A DNA stretch of 35,933 bases from JBOFCS01 sp051646185 (GTDB lineage Bacteria > Actinomycetota > Actinomycetes > Mycobacteriales > Mycobacteriaceae). A program made the translations under genes and the position numbers. The notes under the pieces were generated by a model. It saw only the letters and a program-made list of their open reading frames with translations. It was not told where the DNA came from and searched no databases. The DNA is taken from the NCBI GenBank assembly GCA_051646185.1, contig JBOFCS010000183.1:1-35933 (forward strand), in the 5' to 3' direction. Below, piece after piece: positions 18,376 through 26,803 of the stretch (position 1 is the stretch's first letter; every line of letters starts with the position of its first letter).

Positions 18376-20024
18376 ATTTGCTCCGGAGCACTCACACCCA
18401 GCAACCCAAGTCCATTGCCCAGCACCTGCCTCGTGGCATTACACAAGGCTAAGCGGGCAGCATGAATAGGTTGAATCTGTTCGTCACCCTGAGGCAGCAC
18501 TCGACATTGATCGTAAAACCGATGATAGTTTCCAGCCAACTCTTCAAGATAGCGGGCAACCCGATGAGGTTCCCGTAAAGCAGCAGCTGACGCAAGTACC
18601 CGAGGGTACTCCCCTATCGTGCGAATTAACGCACCTTCTCGTTCATGGGTTAATACGCCTAAATCATCAACAGCAGCAACAACTCCCAACTCAGCAGCAC
18701 CACGCGCCAAGGCGCTAAGTCGAGCGTGCGCGTATTGCACGTAATACACCGGATTTTCACTACTTGAACTGGCCCATAGTTGCAGATCAATATCAATACT
18801 AGAGTCCACAGAAGATCGAATCAGACTGTACCGAGCGGCATCAACACCAATAGCCTCGACAAGATCATCCAAAGTGATAACCGTGCCCGCACGCTTACTC
18901 ATCTTTACCGCAACACCATCACGAACTAAATTGACCATTTGTCCGATAAGAACATCCACTGTTGCCGGATCGTCTCCCAATGCCGCAGCGGCGGCCTTCA
19001 ACCGGGCGATATACCCATGATGGTCCGCCCCAAGCATATAGATGCATAGTGTAAAACCACGCTGCCGCTTGTCCCGGAAATACGCAATATCGCCGGCAAT
19101 GTAGGCAGCATTTCCGTCACTTTTGATGACAACACGATCTTTATCGTCACCAAAATCTGTACTCCGAAGCCACCAAGCTCCGTCTTTCAGGTATATCTGC
19201 CCAGATTCCTTCAGTTGGTTGATAGCTGCATCAACGCCACCTGAAGTGAACATTGAGTCTTCATGGGTGTAGACATCAAAGTTGGTCCCAAAATCATGCA
19301 AAGACTGCTTGATGTGACCGAACATCAGATCTACACCTATCGACCGAAATGTTTCCAGCCGTTGGTCTTCCGGGAGCTTTGCGGCATCGGGGGAAATTTC
19401 CAGTACCCGAGCGGCAATATCATTGATGTATTCACCGGAGTATCCGTCCTCGGGTGCCGGTTCTCCTTGTGCAGCGGCGATGAGAGAACGGGTGAATCGA
19501 TCAATCTGCGCCCCATGGTCATTGAAATAATATTCCCGAGTGACCTCTGCTCCTTGAGAACTAAGAACTCGTCCAAGAGCATCACCAACTGCAGCCCACC
19601 TAGTACCCCCCAAGTGGATAGGACCAGTGGGGTTTGCCGAGACAAACTCTAAGTTAATTTTGGCATCAGCCAGATCAGTGGTAGTTCCGTAGGAAGTTCC
19701 AGCAGCAAGCACCTGGGCGATAACTGCCCCCTGCGCATCTGCGGCAATCCTGATGTTAAGAAAACCTGGACCCGCTATCTCCGTTGCATCAATCCCTGCG
19801 GCCTGAGCTAGCTCAGCAGCAATCCAGCCAGCTAAATCCCGTGGGTTTGTACCGACTTTTTTTGCCACCTGCATCGCAATATTAGTGGCGTAGTCACCAT
19901 GCTCAGGGTTACGCGGGCGCTCAACGGTAATGCTCTCCGGCAGCGCACTGGTGTCTAACCCATGTACAAACAGGACCGCGTGTGCGGTCTTATGTATGAG
20001 AACGGCAAGGTCAGCAGGAGTCAC
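18372..20024 (-). CDS. argS: Arginyl-tRNA synthetase
   Basis: Class I aminoacyl-tRNA synthetase charging tRNA-Arg. 550 residues. The HIGH-type motif is PTGPIHLGG (about 132-140), the KMSKR motif is intact in VAVKMSKRAGTV, and the C-terminal DALR anticodon-binding domain contains YVQYAHARLSALAR. The N-terminal Add-1 domain precedes the catalytic core. GTG start; the upstream GGGTACC is only a weak ribosome site. It is the first gene of the coupled argS-lysA-hom-thrC chain. A tRNA-Arg gene lies about 1.6 kb upstream on the other strand. Confidence 0.96.
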   Translation of the reverse strand: MTPADLAVLIHKTAHAVLFVHGLDTSALPESITVERPRNPEHGDYATNIAMQVAKKVGTNPRDLAGWIAAELAQAAGIDATEIAGPGFLNIRIAADAQGAVIAQVLAAGTSYGTTTDLADAKINLEFVSANPTGPIHLGGTRWAAVGDALGRVLSSQGAEVTREYYFNDHGAQIDRFTRSLIAAAQGEPAPEDGYSGEYINDIAARVLEISPDAAKLPEDQRLETFRSIGVDLMFGHIKQSLHDFGTNFDVYTHEDSMFTSGGVDAAINQLKESGQIYLKDGAWWLRSTDFGDDKDRVVIKSDGNAAYIAGDIAYFRDKRQRGFTLCIYMLGADHHGYIARLKAAAAALGDDPATVDVLIGQMVNLVRDGVAVKMSKRAGTVITLDDLVEAIGVDAARYSLIRSSVDSSIDIDLQLWASSSSENPVYYVQYAHARLSALARGAAELGVVAAVDDLGVLTHEREGALIRTIGEYPRVLASAAALREPHRVARYLEELAGNYHRFYDQCRVLPQGDEQIQPIHAARLALCNATRQVLGNGLGLLGVSAPEQM

Positions 20025-20134
20025 AGGTACCCATCCTATGGTCTAAGTCTGGCCAGCTCTGACCCGACTGCTGTGTTAGGGATATCCAACCTCAGTAAAC
20101 CCTCACCAGTTTCCTTGAAAATACTCCTAACCAC

Positions 20135-20722
20135 CTAAATCAAGCTTGACCAGTAATCCCAAAACCTTTCAAGTATCGCCAGCACAACTGCAGTAAACCA
20201 AAGAGCAACCAGGCTCCAACGCCAGTAGAACAATGATTTGAGTATCGGATGTAGCTGATCTGTGAATAATGCCGCTGTTAACGCAATCACAAAAAGTGGA
20301 ATCGTCACTGCCCAGACGACCATGCAGTAAGGACAGAGCGCACCAATTCGATACAAACTCTGGAAAACCAACCAATTGACGAACACTACGCCCACCAACA
20401 AGCCAGCAGCCAGGCTCAGCCAGTACCAGCGCGGCAAAGTGACGCGAGCTAGCGCTAATACCCCGGTCACTACCACAATGGTAAAAGCAATAAGACCAAG
20501 GATAGGGTTAGGAAACCCTAATAAAGCCGCCTGCGGCGTGACCATGACAGAACCACAGGAAAGCACAGGATTAATGCTGCACGAAGGAACATAGCTTGGG
20601 TTTTTTAACAGCTCGATTCGCTCAATAGTGAGTGTCAACGAAGCTATGAGACCAATTAAGCCACCGGCCAGAACCGCGATCCCAGTTCCGCGGCCAACAG
20701 CGATACCACTGGTCGGTGTCAT
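20135..20722 (-). CDS. Vitamin K epoxide reductase family membrane protein (DsbB-like role)
   Basis: Bacterial VKOR homologue, which re-oxidises a DsbA-type partner and passes electrons to quinone. 195 residues with five membrane segments. The diagnostic cysteines are present: the loop pair C48 and C56 in CSINPVLSCGSV and the active-site CPYC at 130-133. Its ATG overlaps the stop of the DsbA-like gene upstream as ATGA, so the two are co-translated, and together they form a complete disulfide-forming pair. In actinobacteria VKOR takes the place of DsbB. 110 bases separate it from argS. Confidence 0.92.
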   Translation of the reverse strand: MTPTSGIAVGRGTGIAVLAGGLIGLIASLTLTIERIELLKNPSYVPSCSINPVLSCGSVMVTPQAALLGFPNPILGLIAFTIVVVTGVLALARVTLPRWYWLSLAAGLLVGVVFVNWLVFQSLYRIGALCPYCMVVWAVTIPLFVIALTAALFTDQLHPILKSLFYWRWSLVALWFTAVVLAILERFWDYWSSLI

Positions 20723-21492
20723 GAGGCAGACACTGCTGCCGCGGCAGTGTTTACCGCAGCAACAAGGGCCGCTGGGGTACTGGCAGAGTGGGTCTGGCCG
20801 TTAATCAAAATTGTTGGGGTACCCGATACACCGGTGTCCGTTACCTGACGGGTATTGGCCGCTATCCAATCGGTGTACTTGGAACCTTCAATACAGTTTT
20901 TAATATCGTCCCCAGCTCCTGCGTCTTTGGCTAGCTCGGTGAGTTTTTTGTCGCTCAATCCAGCGGTATTTTCTGCTGGCTGCTGGGCGAAAGCTGCGGA
21001 GTGAAACTTCTGCCAGTTCTCTTTGGTGGACTCTTCGACAACACAGAGCGAGGCGTTAGCTGCCCGAGTGGAGTACTCGGTTGAGGACATACGGTTAAGG
21101 ATGGCGATGGGGTGATAATCAACCGCGATGGTCCCCTCGGCTACGAGATTGCTCAAAGTTTCACCAAAAAGAGATTCAAAGCTCTTGCACACCGGGCATT
21201 GAAAGTCTTCATACACCGTCACAACAACCGCTGGGTCTTGTGTCGTAGGGCGCAGTGAAAGTTTTGATGAAGCGATTCTGATCGCACCATCAGCTGTCAC
21301 CGAAACAGGAGTCGACTGAGGAACGTCAGGTTTCTTGTTCTGAGCGATAATAATGAACCCGACCACCACGGCAAACACCACGACAACTGCAGTTAAACCA
21401 ACTCGAATAAGAGTATTACGCCTGCGCTCTTGTGCCTGAAAATTTGACACAGGACGTGCCGGATTGCCAGAGGACTTTGCTGACTTGCTCAC
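20719..21492 (-). CDS. Membrane-anchored DsbA-like thiol oxidase
   Basis: Thioredoxin-fold protein that introduces disulfides into exported proteins. 257 residues from the GTG at 21492: a basic cytoplasmic start, one membrane anchor (about 30-50), then the extracytoplasmic domain with the active site C99-P-V-C102 in YEDFQCPVCKSFE and the cis-proline loop SGTPTILING. A longer reading to 21567 is possible, but GGAG lies 7 bases before this GTG and none before the other. A second Cys pair (in NASLCVVEE and DIKNCIEG) may form a structural disulfide. It is paired with the VKOR gene by an ATGA overlap. Confidence 0.9.
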   Translation of the reverse strand: MSKSAKSSGNPARPVSNFQAQERRRNTLIRVGLTAVVVVFAVVVGFIIIAQNKKPDVPQSTPVSVTADGAIRIASSKLSLRPTTQDPAVVVTVYEDFQCPVCKSFESLFGETLSNLVAEGTIAVDYHPIAILNRMSSTEYSTRAANASLCVVEESTKENWQKFHSAAFAQQPAENTAGLSDKKLTELAKDAGAGDDIKNCIEGSKYTDWIAANTRQVTDTGVSGTPTILINGQTHSASTPAALVAAVNTAAAAVSAS

Positions 21493-21649
21493 GTATATCT
21501 CCGCGGTTCGAGGGGCTGATATTCCCAAGGTACCAAACTTTGGCGAAGAAAAATTAACGTCGCCCACTCACTAAGCCTCAGCCAGATGCCCGATGTCTAG
21601 TCAGATACGCTAGACTCGGTTCGCCCACGGCGGTCACTAACAGTGACTT

Positions 21650-21722
21650 GCCCCCGTAGCTCAGGGGATAGAGCGTCTGCCTCCGGAGCAGAAGGCCGCA
21701 GGTTCGAATCCTGCCGGGGGCA
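21650..21722 (+). tRNA. tRNA-Arg (anticodon CCG)
   Basis: Full cloverleaf: acceptor arm GCCCCCG/CGGGGGC, D-arm GCTC/GAGC, anticodon stem TCTGC/GCAGA with loop CTCCGGA giving CCG (reads CGG), T-arm GCAGG/CCTGC with TTCGAAT. Discriminator A at 21722; the following bases are CCC, so the 3' CCA is not encoded. A TAGACT hexamer at 21610-21615 could be its -10 box. A tRNA-Arg near argS is seen in corynebacteria. Confidence 0.96.
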
Positions 21723-21729
21723 CCCTAAT

Positions 21730-22242
21730 TTAGCCCTGTTCAGCAGCCCATTTCGCCACCCGGTCTGCGCTCTCCTCTTCAGAAAGATCCTCAACCCTGG
21801 TCATAATCGTCCAGCGCACCCCATAAGGGTCACGGATGCTGGCATAACGATCACCAGAAGCGAAGGTGTCAAGCGGCTCACGGATTGTGGCACCGGCAGC
21901 CAGCGCCCGCGCCACTAAGCCGTCAGTATCGGAGCAGTAAAGGCCCAGCGAATAACAGTCGTCTTCCCCAGCCGGAGCTGGGATCAGGTGATAATCCGGG
22001 TTTGGTCCACCAACTTGTAGTCGACCATTGCCAAAATCCAATTCGGCATGGACTACTACCTCACCAATCTCTGTGATATTTATTGCCTTAGCGCCAAAAA
22101 CCTCGCAGTAAAAGGCTATTGCTTGCTTGGTTGAATTCACAGTTAAAAAGGGAGTTATACTGGTAAAACCCTGAGGGACACCCTCTCTGGTGTATTTCCC
22201 ATTAGCCGCGACGGTCAGTTCAGTGTGTGCGGAATCAGTCAT
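21730..22242 (-). CDS. VOC (glyoxalase/PhnB-like) superfamily protein
   Basis: 170 residues. The start of the fold is clear (ITPFLTVNSTKQAIAFYCEVFGAKA), and the C-terminal half ends in RDPYGVRWTIMTR, both typical of PhnB-like VOC proteins. VOC proteins bind metals or small molecules; substrate cannot be told here. About 20 extra residues precede the domain and a charged tail of about 20 follows. Glu and His residues usual in metal sites (HAELDFG) are present in part. ATG start with no strong ribosome site. It converges on the tRNA-Arg gene (8 bases between the 3' ends). Confidence 0.8.
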   Translation of the reverse strand: MTDSAHTELTVAANGKYTREGVPQGFTSITPFLTVNSTKQAIAFYCEVFGAKAINITEIGEVVVHAELDFGNGRLQVGGPNPDYHLIPAPAGEDDCYSLGLYCSDTDGLVARALAAGATIREPLDTFASGDRYASIRDPYGVRWTIMTRVEDLSEEESADRVAKWAAEQG

Positions 22243-22282
22243 GACGCAATACTAAACATAATTCAGCGCTTCGGCTTGCAGA

Positions 22283-24916
22283 TTACGACAATCTGACAGT
22301 ATGTGCTCCACCCACCCCGTGATAACGATCTGGCACACAGGTTAATACAATCACCTGGCTATCGCGTGCAGCCGCCTTTAACACCGCTCCCATTTTTGAC
22401 AGCCGCACTGGGTCGGTGTAGCCCAAAGCGTCATCAATGAGCACTGGGACTCCACCCTCAGCTGAAACGATGATTGCACAAGCAAGCCTGGAGATAATCC
22501 CTAATTGTTCTTTTGCTCCTCCAGAAAGCGCGTCAAAATCTACAGTCACTTCGCCGATAGTTCGATGAGTGATCCTCAAATTACTGTCAACTGCAACTAA
22601 GAATTTGCTTCCAAAAACGATACGCCCCAAAGACTCTACATGTTTTTTGAAAGGTTCAACATAACGGTTACGAGTTACTTCACGGTGCTGCAACATCACC
22701 TCACGTAATGTTTTTGCTGCAACTGCACGCTCGAGAGTACGGTGATATTCCCGTTCAGTATGCTCTAAAATTGTTGCAGTAGAATCAAAATTACTTTTCC
22801 GCCCTTGACTCCCAATAACAGTTAACCGTGCTGATAGCTCACGGAGCTCCTCGGTTATTTCCGTAATTAACGCATGACCGTCATGTACGGCTTCATTGAG
22901 GTTTGCAATTTCCTCCTCAATTACTTCCGAATTGATCTCTGCCAAGTGAGATTGCACTGCATCAGAATCTTCTTGTGCTTGAGCTAACGCGCACTCATAC
23001 TTTAGCAGGAGATCACTAATATCAGTATCGGAAATCTCTTGCACAGTACGCTCAAGCCGAGCGGTAAGCCGTAAAAGCTCTTGCTCATTCGATTGCACCC
23101 GACTAGTGATCTGCGAAACTTCAATTCGCAGATTGGTATTAAGTTGCTGTGCGACTGATACCGCTGATATCAATTCTTCCACGCTGGCAGAAATACTCTC
23201 TAGCTTTCGCTCCCGCTCTTCCACTAATAGCGCTGCTTCTAACAGGGTTTTGGGAATTGGATCAGTCGAATTTCGGGATGCTATGGCCTGTGCTATCTGT
23301 TTTTCGACGGCCAGTTGTTCTTCCCGAATGTCATCGCTATCTTTACCGGCGAGCAGGCGATCTAATACCGATTGCGCTGCATGCATATCTCGTTCGATGA
23401 GTTGTTTATCGCTTACCGCATCCCGAGCCTGACTCAATGTAACAACCTGGGCTTCGGCAAGGAGATCGGAGAAATTTTGCTGCGCCACGTCAAGTACTCT
23501 AGTTAGTTCACCTGCCCCTTGACCGGGGACAATGCTCAGCGATAAAACTCCAGGGAACTGTACTGCCATCTGCTCAGTAACAAAATGACTCAGCACGTCC
23601 CCGGCCCTGGTTGTTATTTCCTCTTCATTGACCCACATTTTCTGGTCGGTAAGTGAAGTCAACTGCACCTGAGTTGAGGCTGTTTCATACTGCGCTCTAG
23701 CGATATCTACCGCTGCTGCGGCTTCATCAAGCTTTGCCAATAATTCTGGGGTAACAACAATTTTGGCAAGTTCATTCTGAAGATCAGAGACCCGCTTACG
23801 CTCCTGAGCAAGAAGAGAAAGAAGATCGCTGAGTTTTTCGAAATTATCCTGATGCTTTAATAGTTCAGCATCAGCTCGCGCCTGTTTACACTCCAGGGCA
23901 ACACGACTTCGCTCTTCTTTGAGCACTGAAACTGCGGCCTCCTGCTCAACCAACTCAGCACTAGCACTAGCCAGCCGCTCATTTGCTAATTCCAGTTCAT
24001 CTTTTTGAGTTTTTAGCCGCTCAGAAATTTCAAAAATACTGCGATGCAGATCTTCCCGATCCTTGGCTTGGCTGCGTATCTTTTGCTCTTCGAGCATCGC
24101 GGTCTGCACCCTTGAACTAGCCAACTCATATTTGGCTCGCAAATTTTTAACTAATTCACCTTGTTCATTTAATTCTTGCAGCTGATGAAAAACATTGTCA
24201 TAGATCTTTTTACGAGAAAAGAGATCATTCTGCAAAGTCTCATGCCGAGCTATATCCCGATCGACTTCAGCAAGTTGTTGTTCACATTGCCGGTAAGCCT
24301 CCCTCGCTTCTGCAAGCCTTCTCTCGACATCAGCAAGGACCTTTGATGATTTACCAGTAGCCGTATAGTACTTAAAATATTCTTCATCTATTCGCTTAAG
24401 CAATACGCCTGAGGCATCGGAATTAACCACTTCCCCGGCAGCAGCGTCGAGGGCCCGCGATAAAGAATCACTGGAGATTAAGTCTGCATTATCCGCCCCC
24501 CGCGCCTGCATTAACCGCAGAGCTTTCCATAAGCCCACATCAACATTATCGTCAAAAATTTGTTTAGCCCGGTCATGAGCAGCTCGGCCTGCTTGCTGCT
24601 CAGGTTTTGGCTTGCTAATAATAAGCTCGGTTACAGTAGCCTTATTAAACTGCTTACGATAGACAAAATGATAAGGACCACAAGATATTTCCGCCTCAAC
24701 AAGCGAACCGACATCTTTACCGGCAGGCTTAATATCTTTAACATTTTTCTTATTTGAACTATCGGGAGTTTCAAAAAGTAGATCCAATGCCTCTATCATC
24801 GAGGACTTACCCACTTCATTGGGACCTTCAACTACCGTCACACCTGAATCGGCAAAATCTACAACCTGATCAACAACCCCACGGTAATTCACTAATCTTA
24901 AGCGGTGCAATCTCAT
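22283..24916 (-). CDS. SbcC/Rad50-like (YhaN-type) ATPase without zinc hook
   Basis: Large SMC-like ATPase, probable partner of the adjacent SbcD-like nuclease in DNA end or break processing. 877 residues. P-loop GPNEVGKSS at 31-39; then about 500 residues of mostly coiled-coil; then the signature LSGGAKEQLG (from 797) and Walker B VPVLIDDALGYTD. The few cysteines are scattered and no CxxC zinc hook is found at the coil apex, unlike E. coli SbcC or Rad50. The Walker B ends in Asp-Asp, not Asp-Glu. Both features resemble the Bacillus YhaN group. The ATG overlaps the SbcD-like stop as ATGA. Last gene of the SNF2-SWIM-nuclease operon. Confidence 0.88.
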   Translation of the reverse strand: MRLHRLRLVNYRGVVDQVVDFADSGVTVVEGPNEVGKSSMIEALDLLFETPDSSNKKNVKDIKPAGKDVGSLVEAEISCGPYHFVYRKQFNKATVTELIISKPKPEQQAGRAAHDRAKQIFDDNVDVGLWKALRLMQARGADNADLISSDSLSRALDAAAGEVVNSDASGVLLKRIDEEYFKYYTATGKSSKVLADVERRLAEAREAYRQCEQQLAEVDRDIARHETLQNDLFSRKKIYDNVFHQLQELNEQGELVKNLRAKYELASSRVQTAMLEEQKIRSQAKDREDLHRSIFEISERLKTQKDELELANERLASASAELVEQEAAVSVLKEERSRVALECKQARADAELLKHQDNFEKLSDLLSLLAQERKRVSDLQNELAKIVVTPELLAKLDEAAAAVDIARAQYETASTQVQLTSLTDQKMWVNEEEITTRAGDVLSHFVTEQMAVQFPGVLSLSIVPGQGAGELTRVLDVAQQNFSDLLAEAQVVTLSQARDAVSDKQLIERDMHAAQSVLDRLLAGKDSDDIREEQLAVEKQIAQAIASRNSTDPIPKTLLEAALLVEERERKLESISASVEELISAVSVAQQLNTNLRIEVSQITSRVQSNEQELLRLTARLERTVQEISDTDISDLLLKYECALAQAQEDSDAVQSHLAEINSEVIEEEIANLNEAVHDGHALITEITEELRELSARLTVIGSQGRKSNFDSTATILEHTEREYHRTLERAVAAKTLREVMLQHREVTRNRYVEPFKKHVESLGRIVFGSKFLVAVDSNLRITHRTIGEVTVDFDALSGGAKEQLGIISRLACAIIVSAEGGVPVLIDDALGYTDPVRLSKMGAVLKAAARDSQVIVLTCVPDRYHGVGGAHTVRLS

Positions 24917-26061
24917 TGAGTTCCTCCCCCAGAAAGTCGGTACAATAGCGATAATGCGCCCTGGGCCGCCTTTGCTTGCCCAATATCAGAGGATTGCGCT
25001 ATAACGCTAAGGTCTCCAACGGCTTCGGCCGCAAATCCACTAAGCCCAAGATCGCTAAACTCTCCGTCACTGGAAATTACTGCCAAATCTGTGTGACGAT
25101 CCCAAAAATTCAGTGAAGCAAAAAGATTAGTAAATTTTTCTAATACTTTCTCAAGCATCGCCCGCTGTGACACCGTAACTGTCCCAGCAAGAACAAGCTG
25201 CACCACTGTTTCATGCTTATTCGGCAACTGTTCTAGAGCCTGTTCAAGCAGTGCAATATCTTCAACGCCGTTAACGTCTCTGACGATAGTGTTAAAGGCC
25301 CACCGACCTACCCGGTGTTCAGTAACTATAATGTCCACACCCCCAGGCTCATTTAGCTCCACCACAAGAACATCACCAGGTGCAGCTTCAATGTTGTTGT
25401 AATTTGTAACCTCAGGCGATCCTGAATACCATACTCGCCCAGTTGAACCCACCTGAGTGCGAGAATGCTTATCCCCCAATGCCACATAATGAATAGCATG
25501 CTGTGCAAGAGCATTCTCTATAGTCTCAAGGTTAACCAAAGCTGGTTTAGTTGGGTCCGGGTCAAGCTGATCCACCCCACCATGGCCCACAACAATACGA
25601 ATACCTTCGGTAGCAGAAAGCTCGGTAAGCTGAACTCCCACCAAGTCTTCCAATGGAGCCTTGTTTGTCCACGGCGCGACAACCAATTCCACTCCTGGCC
25701 GAATCTCAACGAGGCCAGGAGTGTCCAGCACGTGTACATGATCAGGCTTGGCCTGAAGAAAACCCGGACTCCGATAAATCGAAACAGCATCAAGGGGATC
25801 ATGATTGCCCGGTAATAAATAGACAGGAACAGCAATAGAGCGCATGGCTTCCAGCGCCCGCGCAACAATCATCGGAGGCAATTGGTTATCATCAAAAACA
25901 TCACCACAGACAACCACAAACTCACAGGCTTGCTCCTGTGCAATTTTCCCAATGGCCCCAATAGCTTCCTGCCTGGCTGCGGTATAGCGAGGTTGCGCCT
26001 CGGCACCAAGAAAGTGACGAGTCATTCCCAACTGCCAGTCTGCAGTATGCAGAAATTTCAT
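24913..26061 (-). CDS. SbcD/Mre11-like (YhaO-type) metallophosphoesterase nuclease
   Basis: Probable DNA nuclease subunit of the complex. 382 residues. Phosphoesterase motifs: HTADWQLG (5-12, Asp8), CGDVFDD (Asp54), PGNHDP (Asn86, His87), VVGHGG (His160) and LGDKHSR (His199). The position that is His in most SbcD/Mre11 proteins (DxH) is Gln10 here; as far as I recall, this WQ form also occurs in related actinobacterial proteins. The C-terminal region (about 270-382) would bind the ATPase. AAGGGG lies 5 bases before the ATG. It starts 10 bases after the SWIM gene and ends in an ATGA overlap with the ATPase gene. Confidence 0.9.
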   Translation of the reverse strand: MKFLHTADWQLGMTRHFLGAEAQPRYTAARQEAIGAIGKIAQEQACEFVVVCGDVFDDNQLPPMIVARALEAMRSIAVPVYLLPGNHDPLDAVSIYRSPGFLQAKPDHVHVLDTPGLVEIRPGVELVVAPWTNKAPLEDLVGVQLTELSATEGIRIVVGHGGVDQLDPDPTKPALVNLETIENALAQHAIHYVALGDKHSRTQVGSTGRVWYSGSPEVTNYNNIEAAPGDVLVVELNEPGGVDIIVTEHRVGRWAFNTIVRDVNGVEDIALLEQALEQLPNKHETVVQLVLAGTVTVSQRAMLEKVLEKFTNLFASLNFWDRHTDLAVISSDGEFSDLGLSGFAAEAVGDLSVIAQSSDIGQAKAAQGALSLLYRLSGGGTQ

Positions 26062-26071
26062 AGTGCCCCTT

Positions 26072-26803
26072 TCATTTGTGTGAGTTGCGCTCTCTGATCA
26101 AACGGTAAAAAGCTGTCACGTCAGCAATAACAGTAGCGATCTCCGTGTTTGCTGTGAAATCAGCGCGTAACGCTTTGTGTAGTAGCGATTCATCCAGATC
26201 GTCTATAGCTGATTGAAAAGGGGTCTGAGGCAAGCTCGGCAATACGGTTTGGTCACCATAAAAATCAAGCAAGTCCACCGATATATGGCTATCCATATCG
26301 GAAATCAACGACTCAAGATCTACCCCCCTGAGCCGAAGAAGTTCCGAAGGAGTTTTGTCTAGAAGTTGCGCCATGAGGTAAACCAGAGCACCAGCATGCT
26401 TACATGGCATCACCTGATCAGGACAGGTGCAATCATAATCAATGTCTGACGAAGAGGATGGCAACAATAATCCGGCTAATTCTTGAGGGATTTCCCCGGA
26501 AGCTAGGGCAGAGAGCATCCCAGAGGCATCTCGCACCAGATGCTGCACATCTGTTAACACATCCGGTTCCAGTGTCTTCAGGAAAAAACTAGCGGTAAAT
26601 GGTTGGAGCTGACTCCCCTGAACTTCTCCTGTTATTTTCCCAGGTAGGCAACTAAAAGTAATAACTTGCGAGTTTTTTGCTGGGATTCGACCTCTGTGCA
26701 ATCGGGTTCTTTCGCCAATATCTTCCATAGCAAGTACCCACTGCCGTCCCCACCAATTAAGCCCAAAAGCACCTTGTCGAAGGCGGTTTTGCGATTCAGT
26801 CAC
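26072..26803 (-). CDS. SWIM zinc-finger protein
   Basis: 243 residues with a SWIM finger: C125-x-C127 then C134-x-H136 in DCTCPDQVMPCKHAGALVY. SWIM fingers bind DNA or proteins and in actinobacteria often sit beside SNF2 helicases, as here. The N-terminal part (FGLNWWGRQWVLAMEDIG) is also typical of this partner family. No catalytic domain is recognised. The GTG at 26803 has AGGAGG 6 bases upstream; a TTG one codon earlier is less well placed. The start overlaps the SNF2 stop by 8 bases (GTGACTGA), so the two proteins are very likely made together. Confidence 0.88.
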   Translation of the reverse strand: MTESQNRLRQGAFGLNWWGRQWVLAMEDIGERTRLHRGRIPAKNSQVITFSCLPGKITGEVQGSQLQPFTASFFLKTLEPDVLTDVQHLVRDASGMLSALASGEIPQELAGLLLPSSSSDIDYDCTCPDQVMPCKHAGALVYLMAQLLDKTPSELLRLRGVDLESLISDMDSHISVDLLDFYGDQTVLPSLPQTPFQSAIDDLDESLLHKALRADFTANTEIATVIADVTAFYRLIRERNSHK

